A DNA stretch of 64,000 nucleotides from Qipengyuania gelatinilytica (GCF_019711315.1 NZ_CP081294.1:992001-1056000); one strand, 5' to 3'; counted from the first letter of the stretch, positions 42,631 to 53,084 are shown. Notes: generated from the letters alone by a model not told the origin. Numbers and translations are program-made.

Positions 42631-43368
42631 ATGGAAAAGACCGAGCTCGCAACGCCCGAGACTGCACCGCGCTTTCGCTATTACGATCTGGTGATGGCGG
42701 CCTTCGTCACGATCCTGCTGCTGTCCAACCTGATCGGTGCGTCGAAGCCCAGCTATGTGAACCTCCCGATGATCGGGCAGTGGTCATTCGGTGCGGGCGT
42801 CCTGTTCTTCCCGGTGAGCTACATCATCGGCGACATCCTGACCGAGGTTTATGGCTATGCCCGCGCGAGACGGGTCATCTGGACCGGTTTTGCCGCGCTC
42901 CTGTTCATGGCCTTCATGGCCTGGGTGGTCGTGCAACTGCCACCGGCAGAAGGCTGGCCGGGGCAGGAATCCTACGAGTTCGTGTTCGGGAACAGCTGGC
43001 GTATCGTCCTAGCCTCGATGGTCGCCTTCTGGGCAGGCGAATTTGCCAACAGCTATGTCCTTGCCAAGATGAAGGTCTGGACCGAGGGGCGGCACCTCTG
43101 GATGCGCACCATCGGGTCTACCGTCGTCGGCCAGGGTCTCGACAGCCTGATCTTCTACCCGCTCGCCTTCTGGGGCCTTGCGGGCTGGCCGGTCGAACTG
43201 CTCTGGCAGGTGGTGCTGTCGCAGTGGCTCATCAAGACCGCGTGGGAAGCGCTGCTGACGCCCTTCACCTATCTCGTTGTCAACAAGCTCAAGCAGGCGG
43301 AAGGTGTCGATATCTTCGACACGCAGACCGACTTCTCGCCCTTCGCATCGTCCACGAGCAGGACATAA
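42631..43368 (+). CDS. yhhQ: Queuosine precursor transporter (YhhQ family)
   Basis: Imports 7-cyano-7-deazaguanine precursors. 245 residues with six membrane helices; VMAAFVTILLLSNLIGASKP near 20-39 and SYIIGDILTEVYGYARARRVIW near 62-83 (first 20 residues shown conserved in YhhQ). Fits with queF elsewhere in the window. Its stop codon overlaps the A-run that forms the T-tract of the opposing terminator. Confidence 0.92.
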   Translation: MEKTELATPETAPRFRYYDLVMAAFVTILLLSNLIGASKPSYVNLPMIGQWSFGAGVLFFPVSYIIGDILTEVYGYARARRVIWTGFAALLFMAFMAWVVVQLPPAEGWPGQESYEFVFGNSWRIVLASMVAFWAGEFANSYVLAKMKVWTEGRHLWMRTIGSTVVGQGLDSLIFYPLAFWGLAGWPVELLWQVVLSQWLIKTAWEALLTPFTYLVVNKLKQAEGVDIFDTQTDFSPFASSTSRT

Positions 43369-43397
43369 AAAAGGGGCGACCCGCGAAGGGCCGCCCC
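43367..43397 (-). terminator. Terminator of the TonB-dependent receptor gene
   Basis: Minus strand: GGGGCGGCCC and GGGTCGCCCC arms around TTCGC, followed by TTTTTT; 29 bases after the receptor stop. The T-tract coincides with the stop codon region of yhhQ on the plus strand, so convergent genes share it. Confidence 0.88.
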
Positions 43398-43425
43398 AAT
43401 TTCCCCTTGTTGAAGACCGAGGGGT

Positions 43426-46350
43426 TTAGAATTTCGCGCCGATGGCCACACCGTAGCGGCGCGGATCGAGCGTGAAGACGTTGGTGAACAGGCCCGAGCT
43501 GGCGTCGGTCACGTAGAGACCGGTTACCGAGTCGGAATTGAAGATGTTCTGCACGAAGGCACGAACATACCAGTTCTGTTCGGAACCGTTCAGCTGGATC
43601 TGGGCATTCGCCTGCACGAAGGGTGCGATCCGGTTCACCCGGCCGTTGAACACGTTACCGTACTGTTCGCCGGTGAACGCGATGTCGAAACGCGGAACCA
43701 GCGTCATGCCGTTATCGAATTCAGCCGTGTACTGGACACCTGCCGATGCCTTCATTTCCGGTGCCTGAGGCAGCTTGTTGCCCTTCAGGTTGACCTCGAC
43801 ACCGGGGCTGAGGACCTCGACGCCGCCGAAGAGGCCGCCGATCGCAGTAGCCTGAGCGTCGAGGACGCTACAGATGCTGAAGGCGCCGTTCGAGGCGATA
43901 CCGCCGTCGCTCGGGAAGGCCGAGGGGCCCTGAAGGCCGAGCCCACCGTTGACTGCAGCCACGAAGGCATTGGCCCCGGCCCCGGTCACGGCACAAAGGG
44001 CACCGTTCGTGATGTCCTTGATGATCACGGCATCGGGATCGCCGCCACCGGGGTCACGCGGGTTCGAGAAGAACTGGTCGCCGGCAACCTCTGCATTGAG
44101 GAACGACAGGTTCATGTTGACCAGCCAGTTGTAGTCGGGACGGATGATCGTCTCGAATTCCAGGCCCCAGATGTTCGCATCGATCGTGTCGTTGACCGAG
44201 GTACGTGCGATGATGCGGCTGAGCTGCAGGTCCTTGTACTTGTAGTAGAACGCTGTCGCGTTGAACTGCAGGTTCCCGTCGAGGAACGAGTTCTTCGAAC
44301 CGATTTCGAAAGCATCGATGCTTTCCGAACCGAAGCTGTCCGAAACCTCGAAGATGGGCTGCAGCGGCGGGTTGATACCGCCCGACTTGTAGCCGCGCGA
44401 ATAGGACACGTAGACATGGTTGTCGGGAGAGATCTCGTAATCGATGACCGCACGGCCCGTGATCTCGTTGAAGCTTACCGCACGTTCCTGGACAAGCTGG
44501 TTGCCAGCAGTGCCCGGGTCGGCATCGAAGCTTCCGACAAACGGCGAGTCGAAGGGATCGCCATTGTTGCTGTAAGGATTGAGGAAGCTTGCCAGCGTCG
44601 AACGCGCGGTGATCGACTTGCTGTCGTCATTGTAGCGCAGGCCGCCGGTGAACTTCAGGCGATCGGTAATGTCGAAATAGACTTCACCGAAGATGCCATA
44701 GCTCTCCAGCTCGAAATCACGCGTGTTGTTGCGGAAGAACGACGTCGCGAGATAGGACGGCTCGAGACCCGCACCCAGCGAGGTGAACGAGCCCAGCACA
44801 CCGGCGATGTAATCGATCGCGAAGGCGTTCACGTAGTAGCTGTTCTCCATCACCTCCGAGTTGGCGTAGATACCGCCGACGAGGAAGTTGACCGGACCGT
44901 CGAAGTCGGAAGAAATAATCGCTTCGACCGAGTAGCTCCTATTATCCTGGTTCGAGCGGTCGAACTGCGTGCCGTTCGGCGTACAGACGCGTGCCCCTTC
45001 GTATGCACCGGTATTGTCGAGGCTGGTGTCCGATACGCAGAGGTTGTTGCCGTCGAACAGGGCATCGACGATCGGCTGGAAGTAGGATGCAACCACCGGT
45101 CCGACCGCGAGCGGGTTGGCGAAGGTGTTCAGCGTGCCGAAGGCCACTGCAGCATTCGGGATCTCACCCACGCCGTTGTTGTAGTCCTGGCGCGAGTCGA
45201 CACTGGTTTCCTGATAGGTGCCGGTGATGCCCAGCTGGATATCGCCGAAGCTATGCTCGATATGGGCCTGCAACTGCAGTTCGTCGGCGTAGTATTCCGG
45301 GGTGAACTGGGTATTCACCGTCCGGAAGTCGGCCGGCTCGACGAAATTGGCGTAGGCATCCGGGCCGTAAAGGCTGTTCAGGCCGAAGGTCGCCGGAATG
45401 CCGTTGATGGCCAGGAATTCGGATGAACCCAGCGTACCGGTGAAGGTCGAGTTCGAATTGGTCTTGTCGAAATCGAGGCGGTTGTTGAGGCAGCCGAGCA
45501 CGCCCGTGGGGTCGCGCTGACACAGCTGCTTCTGGATACGCATGCGGTTGTCGTCTTCCTCGAAGTAATACCCCATGAGGTCGATCGTGGTATCCGGACC
45601 CGGCTCGAAGCGGAGCGAACCGCGCACCGCGTACATTTCGCGGTCGTCGAGGTCGTTCCCGTCGTACAGGTTGTCGGTATAGCCGTCACGGTCCAGCCAG
45701 AAGCCAGCCACGCGCAGGCCGATCGATTCACCGATCGGCAGGTTGACCATGGCCTTCGCCTTGAGCGAATTGTAATTGCCGTATTCGAAATCGGCCGAAG
45801 CGCTAAAGCCCGAAAGATCGGGCTTCGCGGTAACGACGTTCACCACGCCCGAGGTCGCGTTGCGCCCGAACAGAGTGCCTTGCGGGCCACGCAGGACCTC
45901 CACGCGTTCGAGATCGAAATACTCGGTTTCGAACAGGCGGGTGTTGAACAAGGGTGCAGAATTGAGGTGGATTGCCGTCGCACTGTCGCACGAGACGCCC
46001 ACGCAAAGGTCGCCGATGCCTCGGATGGTGAAGCTCGACGAAGTGAAGTTAGACTTGGTGAAGGAGACGTTGGGCAACGTCAGCTGAAGATCGCTGGCGT
46101 TTTCGATCTGCTGCGCTTCCAGCGCTTCGCTATCGAAAGCGCTCACCGCGATCGGCACTTCCTGCAGGCTCTGCGCCTGGCGCTGTGCGGTCACGATAAT
46201 GATGCGTTCGTCGACGACTTCGTCGCCGACAATTGTCTCTTCTTCGACGATAACGGTCTCTTCGTTATCGCCGGTGACATCTTGTGCATATGCGGGAACT
46301 GCGAATGCGCTGGCACAGATTCCGGCCATCAGGGTAGCCCTGATCCTCAT
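43426..46350 (-). CDS. TonB-dependent outer-membrane receptor
   Basis: 974-residue beta-barrel receptor. Signal peptide to about residue 22 (AFAVPAYAQ), TonB-box/plug region from about 45 (IIIVTAQRQAQSLQEVPIAV), plug motif VEVLRGPQGTLFGRNATSG near 150-168, and a barrel ending in YGVAIGAKF with terminal Phe. The AQRQAQ-type plug marks the large group in sphingomonads importing non-siderophore organics; the ligand cannot be predicted. Start 46350 is supported by AGGAGAGGG 5 bases upstream; ATG 46365 would sit before that site. The adjacent 211 bases before virB11 hold its promoter region. Confidence 0.93.
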   Translation of the reverse strand: MRIRATLMAGICASAFAVPAYAQDVTGDNEETVIVEEETIVGDEVVDERIIIVTAQRQAQSLQEVPIAVSAFDSEALEAQQIENASDLQLTLPNVSFTKSNFTSSSFTIRGIGDLCVGVSCDSATAIHLNSAPLFNTRLFETEYFDLERVEVLRGPQGTLFGRNATSGVVNVVTAKPDLSGFSASADFEYGNYNSLKAKAMVNLPIGESIGLRVAGFWLDRDGYTDNLYDGNDLDDREMYAVRGSLRFEPGPDTTIDLMGYYFEEDDNRMRIQKQLCQRDPTGVLGCLNNRLDFDKTNSNSTFTGTLGSSEFLAINGIPATFGLNSLYGPDAYANFVEPADFRTVNTQFTPEYYADELQLQAHIEHSFGDIQLGITGTYQETSVDSRQDYNNGVGEIPNAAVAFGTLNTFANPLAVGPVVASYFQPIVDALFDGNNLCVSDTSLDNTGAYEGARVCTPNGTQFDRSNQDNRSYSVEAIISSDFDGPVNFLVGGIYANSEVMENSYYVNAFAIDYIAGVLGSFTSLGAGLEPSYLATSFFRNNTRDFELESYGIFGEVYFDITDRLKFTGGLRYNDDSKSITARSTLASFLNPYSNNGDPFDSPFVGSFDADPGTAGNQLVQERAVSFNEITGRAVIDYEISPDNHVYVSYSRGYKSGGINPPLQPIFEVSDSFGSESIDAFEIGSKNSFLDGNLQFNATAFYYKYKDLQLSRIIARTSVNDTIDANIWGLEFETIIRPDYNWLVNMNLSFLNAEVAGDQFFSNPRDPGGGDPDAVIIKDITNGALCAVTGAGANAFVAAVNGGLGLQGPSAFPSDGGIASNGAFSICSVLDAQATAIGGLFGGVEVLSPGVEVNLKGNKLPQAPEMKASAGVQYTAEFDNGMTLVPRFDIAFTGEQYGNVFNGRVNRIAPFVQANAQIQLNGSEQNWYVRAFVQNIFNSDSVTGLYVTDASSGLFTNVFTLDPRRYGVAIGAKF

Positions 46351-46561
46351 AAACCCTCTCCTCATCCCTTTGGTCTTCTCTCAGGAGACCTGCCGTGCAG
46401 GCTATCATACAATCGTATGCACGCAAGTTTTTGCGCAGTATTCTTGCGTGAAGTAGTGGATTTGGGTTTTCTTGTTGCAGCGCAGCAATTTCATGAAATG
46501 CAATTGACGCTACGGCATGGCGGACCAGCCGGAGGGTGACGTTACGGCGAGAGGGAAAGCC

Positions 46562-47587
46562 TCAGAGGAGGTCGGAACTCTGGGCGATTTGCGAAATGCC
46601 GCGTTTGCCGCTCGAATCGCGGTTCAATTGCACCACCACGTCGATCACGCTGGCGGCGTAAGCGATCGTATCGCTGCGCGTCAGTCCGATGCCGGTCTGC
46701 ATGACCATGAGCGAAAGCTGCTCGAGAGCGCCACTCAGCGAGTTGGCGTGGATGGTGGAGAAGCTGCCCGGATGACCGGTGTTGATCGCGCGCAGGAAGG
46801 ACACGCTCTCCGCGCCGCGCAGTTCGCCCAGGACGATGCGGTCGGGACGCAGGCGCAGCGCCGCCTGCAGCAATTCGTTGGCAGTGACCTTGGCTTCGCC
46901 CAGCTCACCCTTCACCGCCACCAGGCCGACGCCGTTTTCGCCCGGCAGTTTCAACTCGGGCGTATCCTCGACCAGCACCACGCGTTCGTGACGCGGGATC
47001 TCGCCGAGCATGGCGTTGAGGAACGTCGTCTTGCCGGTGCTGGTGCCGCCGGAGACGAGGATCGTTTTGCGCTGCCTGATGGCTTCGCGCAGGAAGGCCA
47101 CAGGTTCGGCCTGCGGATCGGGCATGGCGCCCTGCTCCGCCTTCGATAGCGGGCCGGAGTCATACGCATCGAGCGGCAGGTCGAGGCGGCGGTGACGGCG
47201 GATCGCCATGGCCCAGTGCTTGCGCGCGGCCGGCGGGCCGCAAAACTGGATACGGGCACCATCGGGAAGCGTCGCGCCGAGCAAGGGGTGCTCACGATTG
47301 ATCCCCTGGTGGCTGACCCGGGCGACCTGCTCGGCAAGGCGCTGGATCAGGCGATCGTCGATTTCCGGGCGCAGCACCTTCTGCATTCCGCCCGCAGCCG
47401 CATCTTCGACCCATATCTCGCCCGGCCGGTTGACCAAGATTTCCGTGACGGTGTCACGGCCGAGCCATTCGGCGAAGGGCTTCAGATAGGCTTCGAGGTA
47501 GACGCTGCGCTCGCCCTGCAGGTCGACATTGGGCGCATCCTCTTCCGGATGGTCGTCCGGCAGGAAAGGATGGATGTCGGCGCTCAC
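46562..47587 (-). CDS. virB11: VirB11 T4SS assembly ATPase
   Basis: Hexameric traffic ATPase at the inner face of type IV secretion machines. 341 residues: Walker A SGGTSTGKTT near 179-188, VLVEDTPEL (Asp box), LRPDRIVLGELRGAE (Walker B) near 247-261 and NTGHPGSFSTIHAN His box. Last gene of the virB run, after virB10 with 16 bases between. Confidence 0.94.
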   Translation of the reverse strand: MSADIHPFLPDDHPEEDAPNVDLQGERSVYLEAYLKPFAEWLGRDTVTEILVNRPGEIWVEDAAAGGMQKVLRPEIDDRLIQRLAEQVARVSHQGINREHPLLGATLPDGARIQFCGPPAARKHWAMAIRRHRRLDLPLDAYDSGPLSKAEQGAMPDPQAEPVAFLREAIRQRKTILVSGGTSTGKTTFLNAMLGEIPRHERVVLVEDTPELKLPGENGVGLVAVKGELGEAKVTANELLQAALRLRPDRIVLGELRGAESVSFLRAINTGHPGSFSTIHANSLSGALEQLSLMVMQTGIGLTRSDTIAYAASVIDVVVQLNRDSSGKRGISQIAQSSDLL

Positions 47588-47603
47588 CTCGTCACGCTCC
47601 CGA

Positions 47604-48722
47604 TCAGTTGACGCGCGAGAAATCGAGGTCGCGGGCAGTGAAGATACGGATCGGTTCGCCGATCTTCACGCGCACGGTCGGGCTGCGCGAGCCGTCCTGT
47701 TCGGCAGCGGTTGCCGCTGCGGACTGGCTGGCTCCGCCCAGGACGATACCGCCCGCTCCGCCCGTGGCCAGCGTACCGAGGCCGCCGACGACGGAGAGCA
47801 GCATGGCCGAACCGAAGCGGTTGAAGAAGCCGTTGCCAGAGACCTTGCCTTCGAGGCCCGTGGTGCCGTCGAAACCGATCGCCGGCGATGCGAGGCTGAC
47901 CGATGCGCCATCGGGACGAATGAGGCGCGTCCAGATCACATAGGCACGCTTCTGGCCGTTCTGCATGCCCGACTGGTACTGGCCGATCAGGCGGCTCGAA
48001 CGCGGGACGAGCACGCGGCTGCCATCGAAGCTGCGCACGTCTTGGCTCACCACCGCGCGGACATAGCCCGGCACGTTCGTGTCGATCGCCGTCTCGAGGA
48101 TTGCGGGGATCAGCGTACCCTGCGTGACCGTGGTCGCTGGGTTGGTCATGGCCTTGGCCTGCGCCGGAGCGCCACCAACGCCGCCCACGCGGCTCGCGAA
48201 ATCGGAAGCGGAATTGCCCTCGGCAGGCGCGCCGGAAAAAGCCGCCCCCTCTGCCGCCGGATTCGCCGCAAGGCTCATCGGGGCAGTGCCGTCGAATACG
48301 ACAGTCGGGTTGTTGAAGGGATTGCCCGCCGGAACGGTTTGGGGCGGCGCGGACAGGACCGGAGCGGGTGCAGGCACCGCGCCCGCATTGCCCTGCGCGG
48401 GAGGCACGGCAGCGGGCACAGTGGCCGGCGCTACGACCTGTGCAGGTGCAGGAGCGGCCACTTGCGGATTACCAACGCCCTGCGGTTCGGGCGTACGAGC
48501 AGCATTCATGCTCCACAGCGTAATCGCCCCGAGGCCCGCAACGATGGCGATACCCGCCACCATGCCCATGGCATCGCTCTTCCCGCCCTGGCGTGCCACT
48601 GCGGGGAACGCATTGCGCTGGGCAAGGTCGATGACTTCCGCATCGCTCTCGTCGCGCGGATCGATATCGTTGGCGATGTTCGCGCCGCCAGCCTTGGTCG
48701 GCATCTTCAGCGTGTTGCGCAT
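47604..48722 (-). CDS. virB10: VirB10/TrbI T4SS core protein
   Basis: Spans the envelope and forms the outer-membrane channel with VirB9. 372 residues: cytoplasmic N-terminus, membrane helix about 50-72 (AMGMVAGIAIVAGLGAITLW), Pro/Ala-rich periplasmic linker (about 80-160), and a C-terminal TrbI beta-barrel domain with GTLIPAILETAIDTNVPGYV near 199-218. Start shares a base with the virB9 stop (TGATG). Confidence 0.94.
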   Translation of the reverse strand: MRNTLKMPTKAGGANIANDIDPRDESDAEVIDLAQRNAFPAVARQGGKSDAMGMVAGIAIVAGLGAITLWSMNAARTPEPQGVGNPQVAAPAPAQVVAPATVPAAVPPAQGNAGAVPAPAPVLSAPPQTVPAGNPFNNPTVVFDGTAPMSLAANPAAEGAAFSGAPAEGNSASDFASRVGGVGGAPAQAKAMTNPATTVTQGTLIPAILETAIDTNVPGYVRAVVSQDVRSFDGSRVLVPRSSRLIGQYQSGMQNGQKRAYVIWTRLIRPDGASVSLASPAIGFDGTTGLEGKVSGNGFFNRFGSAMLLSVVGGLGTLATGGAGGIVLGGASQSAAATAAEQDGSRSPTVRVKIGEPIRIFTARDLDFSRVN

Positions 48723-49486
48723 CAGTTGTTCCCCTTCTGGGCAAGTGCGGTCTCGGCCGTATTCGTGCTGCGCTGCGGACCGGTGTTCACCAGCGTCGCG
48801 CTGTCATCGCCCGAACGCAGGATGAGCGCGCGCGGGACGCCGTCGATGACGATCGTATCGCCGCGAACGGTGTAGTTGACGGGACCCTCGGTACCCTTGG
48901 CATTGGCCACGAGGATGGCCGGGACATCGCGTCCCGAAGGCCAGGTCAGGAAAGTGGCTTCGCCATCGTCAAAGGCGCGGTCGGGCAGCAGGCTGGCATC
49001 GCCCTCGCCGCTCCAGGCAAAGTTGAGATCGGCAGGATCGACCGAAGAGAACGGATCTTCCGGCTGGGCCTCAGCGGCAGCAGCCTGCGCCATTTCTGCC
49101 TTGCGCGCTTCCTCCTCCAGGTCGACCGGATAGTCGAAGCGCAGCACGTAGACCGGCTTTGCATTCGGGCTGGCGACGAGGTCGAACAGGTAGGTGCGCT
49201 TGCTGGTGACGACCGTCAGATTGGTTGCCGCACGCGGCTCGAGCGGTTTGACGAAGAGGATGTTCGCCCGCTTGTTGGGCGTCACCTGCCACGTCTGCGA
49301 ATTGCCGATGGCGACATTCTCGATCACCTCGTCATCGCCGAAGACGATGCTGGCCTGCACGTTGACGCGGCCCGGGAGGGTGACGACGGAGAACTCGTCA
49401 TACATGACTTCCTGCAGGCGCGAATCCGCCACTGCGGGCGTTGCAAGGACTGCGAGCGCGAGCGCCGGAATAAGCGCGCGATTCAT
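48722..49486 (-). CDS. virB9: VirB9 T4SS core protein
   Basis: 254 residues with a signal peptide (about 1-20, ending AVADS), N-terminal beta domain (FGDDEVIENVAIGNSQTWQV near 50-69, KRTYLFDLV near 103-111) and C-terminal domain (TFLTWPSGRDVPAIL, RSGDDSATLVN). In classical machines VirB7 lipoprotein binds it; none is encoded here. Its start overlaps the virB6 stop by ATGA, leaving no room for virB7 or virB8 between them. Confidence 0.92.
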   Translation of the reverse strand: MNRALIPALALAVLATPAVADSRLQEVMYDEFSVVTLPGRVNVQASIVFGDDEVIENVAIGNSQTWQVTPNKRANILFVKPLEPRAATNLTVVTSKRTYLFDLVASPNAKPVYVLRFDYPVDLEEEARKAEMAQAAAAEAQPEDPFSSVDPADLNFAWSGEGDASLLPDRAFDDGEATFLTWPSGRDVPAILVANAKGTEGPVNYTVRGDTIVIDGVPRALILRSGDDSATLVNTGPQRSTNTAETALAQKGNN

Positions 49487-50658
49487 GACTTTTTCTCCGT
49501 AGAACTGTCGAGGCTGCGCGGCGGTGCGGACTTGAACCGGCTGCCGATGCCCGATGTGCGACTTGGTCCCGCCGTAGTGGGAGAGACCTGAGCGCCACCT
49601 GAAGCGGTGGCGTAAACCTTGGTCGTGCGCGAGGAGCCGCCCGCGCTGCTGTCGTTTGCGGCGGCGCCGGTGGAAATGGCGGACACGTCGATGCGGCGCG
49701 CCTGGTCGCTCGCCTGCGTGGCGGCCTGGGCCTGCGCCAGCGGCTGCGTCACGACGGGCGCAGGAGCCGGCGCGCTCTTGGTATCGGTGCCGCCATCTTC
49801 CTTCGAGGGCACGAGGCCGAAAACGGTCCAGCCCGATACCATTGCGGCCGCGACCTTGAAGACCATGACCATCAGCGCGACGTGAACCGCACCGATCATG
49901 AAGAAAGCCATGCCTGCCTGCGCGGGGACAACGCCCGGCTGTTCGGTCAGGGCCGAAAGGATCGGCACCGAAAGCTCGAGCATGATCGACCCGCCCAGCA
50001 CCGCGAAGAGCGGCGCGAGCGCGCACATGACGAGGCCCTTGAGCCAGCCGGTGAAGAGCCCGCGTGTGCCGTTGAAGAGTGCCAGGACGACGAAAATCGG
50101 TCCCAGCGCCACCAGGATACCGAGAGCGATCTTGGTCGTGACCAACAAGCCGACGGTGCCGAGCATGAACAGCATGGCGCCGAGCCACATCATGCCGTGC
50201 GGGCTGAAGGCCGAGAAATCCTGGTTATTTCCGCTGGCTTCCTGGATCGCGATGAAAACGACATCGATCTTCTGCGCGAAGACATCGGTGGCAGAGCCTT
50301 GCGTGCCGGTGAGGACGCCCGCGAGATAGTCAGGCGTGCCGACGAACAGGTTCCACACCACGCTCTGGTAAGCGACCCAGCTGGTGGCGAAGGTGAGGAC
50401 CAGGCCCAGCGTCATCATGCGCGGGATCAGCGCACGTACACCGATATTGGTGCGGCCGGTCAGCAGCAGGTAGCCGAAAATCGCCACATAGATCGTCAGT
50501 ACGATGGTCAGCGTCGTGCCAAGCGCGCCGCCGGGCGCGAACAGCTTGCCGAAAGCTGCCGCACTCGCTTCACCGGCAACGCAATCGACGCCGCGCAGTG
50601 CTGCTGCGACGCCGTTACCTACCTGTCCGGCGACTTCCTGGCACGCTGCGCTGGTCAT
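49483..50658 (-). CDS. virB6: VirB6/TrbL inner-membrane T4SS component
   Basis: 391 residues with about six membrane helices between residues 45 and 275 and a C-terminal Ser/Thr/Ala-rich cytoplasmic tail of about 110 residues. TIVLTIYVAIFGYLLLTGR near 51-69 and ALGILVALGPIFVVLALF are typical VirB6. Start at MTSAACQEVAGQ overlaps the virB4 stop (ATGA); no virB5 lies between. Tail length is unusual but common in the order. Confidence 0.9.
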   Translation of the reverse strand: MTSAACQEVAGQVGNGVAAALRGVDCVAGEASAAAFGKLFAPGGALGTTLTIVLTIYVAIFGYLLLTGRTNIGVRALIPRMMTLGLVLTFATSWVAYQSVVWNLFVGTPDYLAGVLTGTQGSATDVFAQKIDVVFIAIQEASGNNQDFSAFSPHGMMWLGAMLFMLGTVGLLVTTKIALGILVALGPIFVVLALFNGTRGLFTGWLKGLVMCALAPLFAVLGGSIMLELSVPILSALTEQPGVVPAQAGMAFFMIGAVHVALMVMVFKVAAAMVSGWTVFGLVPSKEDGGTDTKSAPAPAPVVTQPLAQAQAATQASDQARRIDVSAISTGAAANDSSAGGSSRTTKVYATASGGAQVSPTTAGPSRTSGIGSRFKSAPPRSLDSSTEKKS

Positions 50659-53084
50659 TCGGCAGCCTGTCCGATCTCGATATTGTCGTTGGTGTCGTTG
50701 GCACCGCCCGGCCATGCCGAGCCCGTGAGCGCGGGGAACCAGTCTGCAGGCGCATCGCCCATCGCTTCGCGCAGGCTGTCGAGACGGCGCACCGAGCTTT
50801 CACGGCCGGACAGCAGCGTCAGGACTTCGGGCGCGCCCGAGAGGTCGAGGCGCACCACGACGCTCGCATCGGGCTGGCGCACGAGGAAACAGCGGCTGTG
50901 CGCAGGCAGCGTGCGGATCAGCGCGAGTTCGTGCGTGGTAAGGCCGAAGCCGTCGCAGTAATCCTCGGGCCGTGCGCGGCTGTTGGGCATGAAAACCATC
51001 GTCGCGGTCTGCTCGACCAGCGCGGTCGAAATACGGCTTTCGAGGGCGTCGCGTGCCGACTGGGTGGCAAAGCCCACCAGTGCGTTGCGCTTACGCAGCG
51101 TCTTGAGCCAGTCGCGGATACGCGCAGCGAAGACATCGTCATCCAGCGCCTTCCACCCTTCGTCGATGAGGATCATGGTCGGCTTGCCGTCCAGACGCTC
51201 CTCGATGCGGTGGAAGAGATACATCATCGTTGCGGTGCGCAGCTTGGGATTTTCCAGCAGCGCGGTCATGTCGAAGCCGAGCACGCGAGCCGACATGTCG
51301 AGACGGTCTTCGGCATTGTCGAACAGCCAGGCATGCTCGCCCTCGCCGATCCACGCAGCCAGCCTGTCTGCAAGGTCGCCCGGAAGCGGACGGCGGCTGC
51401 CCGAAAGCAATTCCTTGAAATGGCGCAAACGGCGCAGCGAAGCATCGTTGGCATAGGCGGCATCGACCGCAGCCGCGATTGTCGCTTCTTCCTCGGGACC
51501 TTCCGCCTTCAGCAGCACGCCCAGCCAGTCGCGCAGGAAGGCACGGTTGGTCGGCGTGTCTTCGAGCGACATCGGGTTGAAGCCGGTCGGATGGCCTGCA
51601 CGGATGCTGTCGTAGCGCCCGCCAATACCGCGCACGAACAGCTCGGCACCGCGATCCTTGTCGAACAGGATCGTGCGGGGCGCGAACTTCTGCGCCTGCG
51701 CGGCGAGGAAGTTCATCACCACGGTCTTACCCGAACCCGAGGGCCCGATGACCGAGAAATTGCCGAGGTCGCCGTGATGGAAATTGAAGAAGAAGGGCGT
51801 TGCGCTGGTGGTTTCCAGCAGCGTGACCGCATCGCCCCAATGGTTGTCATGCGGCTGGCCGAGCGCGAAGCCGTGCAAGGACCCGAAGCTCGCCATATTG
51901 GCGCTGGAGATCAGCGCACGGCGCACGAGATAGCCCTCATTGCCGGGGAACTGCCCCCAGAAAGCAGGCTCTAGATTGGTGTCTTCGCGCACGGCGATCG
52001 CGCCGGTGTCGGCAAGAGCGGCAGCACAGGCGGCAGTCGCATCGTCGAGACGGCCGAGATCACGTTCCTTGACCATGACGGTGAGGTGATGATCGCCGAA
52101 ACCGACAGCGCCCGCCCCCAGCTCGTCACGCGCGGCCATCATGTCTGCACGTTCTGCGGCGGCTTCCTCGTCCGCACTCTTCAGGCGGCGGATGGCGAGG
52201 TCCATGCGTTCACGCGCGGTCTGGCGCTCGGTCGGCGCATAGCTTTCCGATACGACCATCTCGAACGGCAGGCGCAGCAGGCCGTCGAGCAGACCGGGGC
52301 TGGTTGCCTCCGGATAATCCTTGAGGCCGAGGATCGAGGCGAAGTCGGGCGAGCCCGAACCGCGCTGCTCGATCGCATCGAGACCGAAGCTGACGCGGCG
52401 ATAGGGCAGCATCATGCCGAGATCGACGTCTTCGCTCGGCTTGCGCACGGGGCGCATCTCGCCATTGTAGAGCGCCGAGAGCAGCTCGAGCATTTCCGAA
52501 TTCACATTGCCCTGCGGGCCGGTGTATTCGCCCAGAACGGTGGCGCCGTAGGACTGCAGCGAGGCGACAAGGCCCTGCGCTGCAGCACGCAGCGAGCGCA
52601 GGTCTTTGGGATCGGCCTCGAGCCGGTCCTTGCGGCCGCGCATCTTCTTGCCGACGCGTTCGACCAGGCCGGCCTTGCCGCGTGCGGGGCGGCGGATAAG
52701 CGTGATGAACTGGTCGTTCACGAACAGCTGGCCCGAGCCGAGCCGTTCTTTCCAGCGCGCATCGATATGGCGGCTGATCGGATCGGGGAATTCGGCATCC
52801 AATTCCACCGAGACACGGCGGCGGATGACGTGGTGATAGAGCACGAAGCGCGCATCGAGCGTCGAACGCAGCATCACTTCGCGCGTGGCCGCATGGGCGT
52901 TGAGCGCGTCGCTATCCTCGGTCTCGAACAGCAGTCCGGGGACCTGGATCGCCGTCATCACGCTACCGTCGCGCAGCAGGACGGTGCTTTCGTCGACCAG
53001 CCGCGCGTAAGGGAGGCGGTCGCCGGCACGGGCTTCCTTGGCGCTCCACGAGGCAGGGCCGATCCATTTGCCTTTACGCGGCAT
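50655..53084 (-). CDS. virB4: VirB4 T4SS ATPase
   Basis: 809 residues, the largest ATPase of type IV systems. N-terminal CagE/TrbE domain, then Walker A GPSGSGKTVVMNF near 445-457, Walker B MILIDEGWKAL near 630-640 and a C-terminal helical domain. Overlaps virB3 by 11 bases at its start. Conserved in all T4SS and useful for classification. Confidence 0.95.
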   Translation of the reverse strand: MPRKGKWIGPASWSAKEARAGDRLPYARLVDESTVLLRDGSVMTAIQVPGLLFETEDSDALNAHAATREVMLRSTLDARFVLYHHVIRRRVSVELDAEFPDPISRHIDARWKERLGSGQLFVNDQFITLIRRPARGKAGLVERVGKKMRGRKDRLEADPKDLRSLRAAAQGLVASLQSYGATVLGEYTGPQGNVNSEMLELLSALYNGEMRPVRKPSEDVDLGMMLPYRRVSFGLDAIEQRGSGSPDFASILGLKDYPEATSPGLLDGLLRLPFEMVVSESYAPTERQTARERMDLAIRRLKSADEEAAAERADMMAARDELGAGAVGFGDHHLTVMVKERDLGRLDDATAACAAALADTGAIAVREDTNLEPAFWGQFPGNEGYLVRRALISSANMASFGSLHGFALGQPHDNHWGDAVTLLETTSATPFFFNFHHGDLGNFSVIGPSGSGKTVVMNFLAAQAQKFAPRTILFDKDRGAELFVRGIGGRYDSIRAGHPTGFNPMSLEDTPTNRAFLRDWLGVLLKAEGPEEEATIAAAVDAAYANDASLRRLRHFKELLSGSRRPLPGDLADRLAAWIGEGEHAWLFDNAEDRLDMSARVLGFDMTALLENPKLRTATMMYLFHRIEERLDGKPTMILIDEGWKALDDDVFAARIRDWLKTLRKRNALVGFATQSARDALESRISTALVEQTATMVFMPNSRARPEDYCDGFGLTTHELALIRTLPAHSRCFLVRQPDASVVVRLDLSGAPEVLTLLSGRESSVRRLDSLREAMGDAPADWFPALTGSAWPGGANDTNDNIEIGQAAE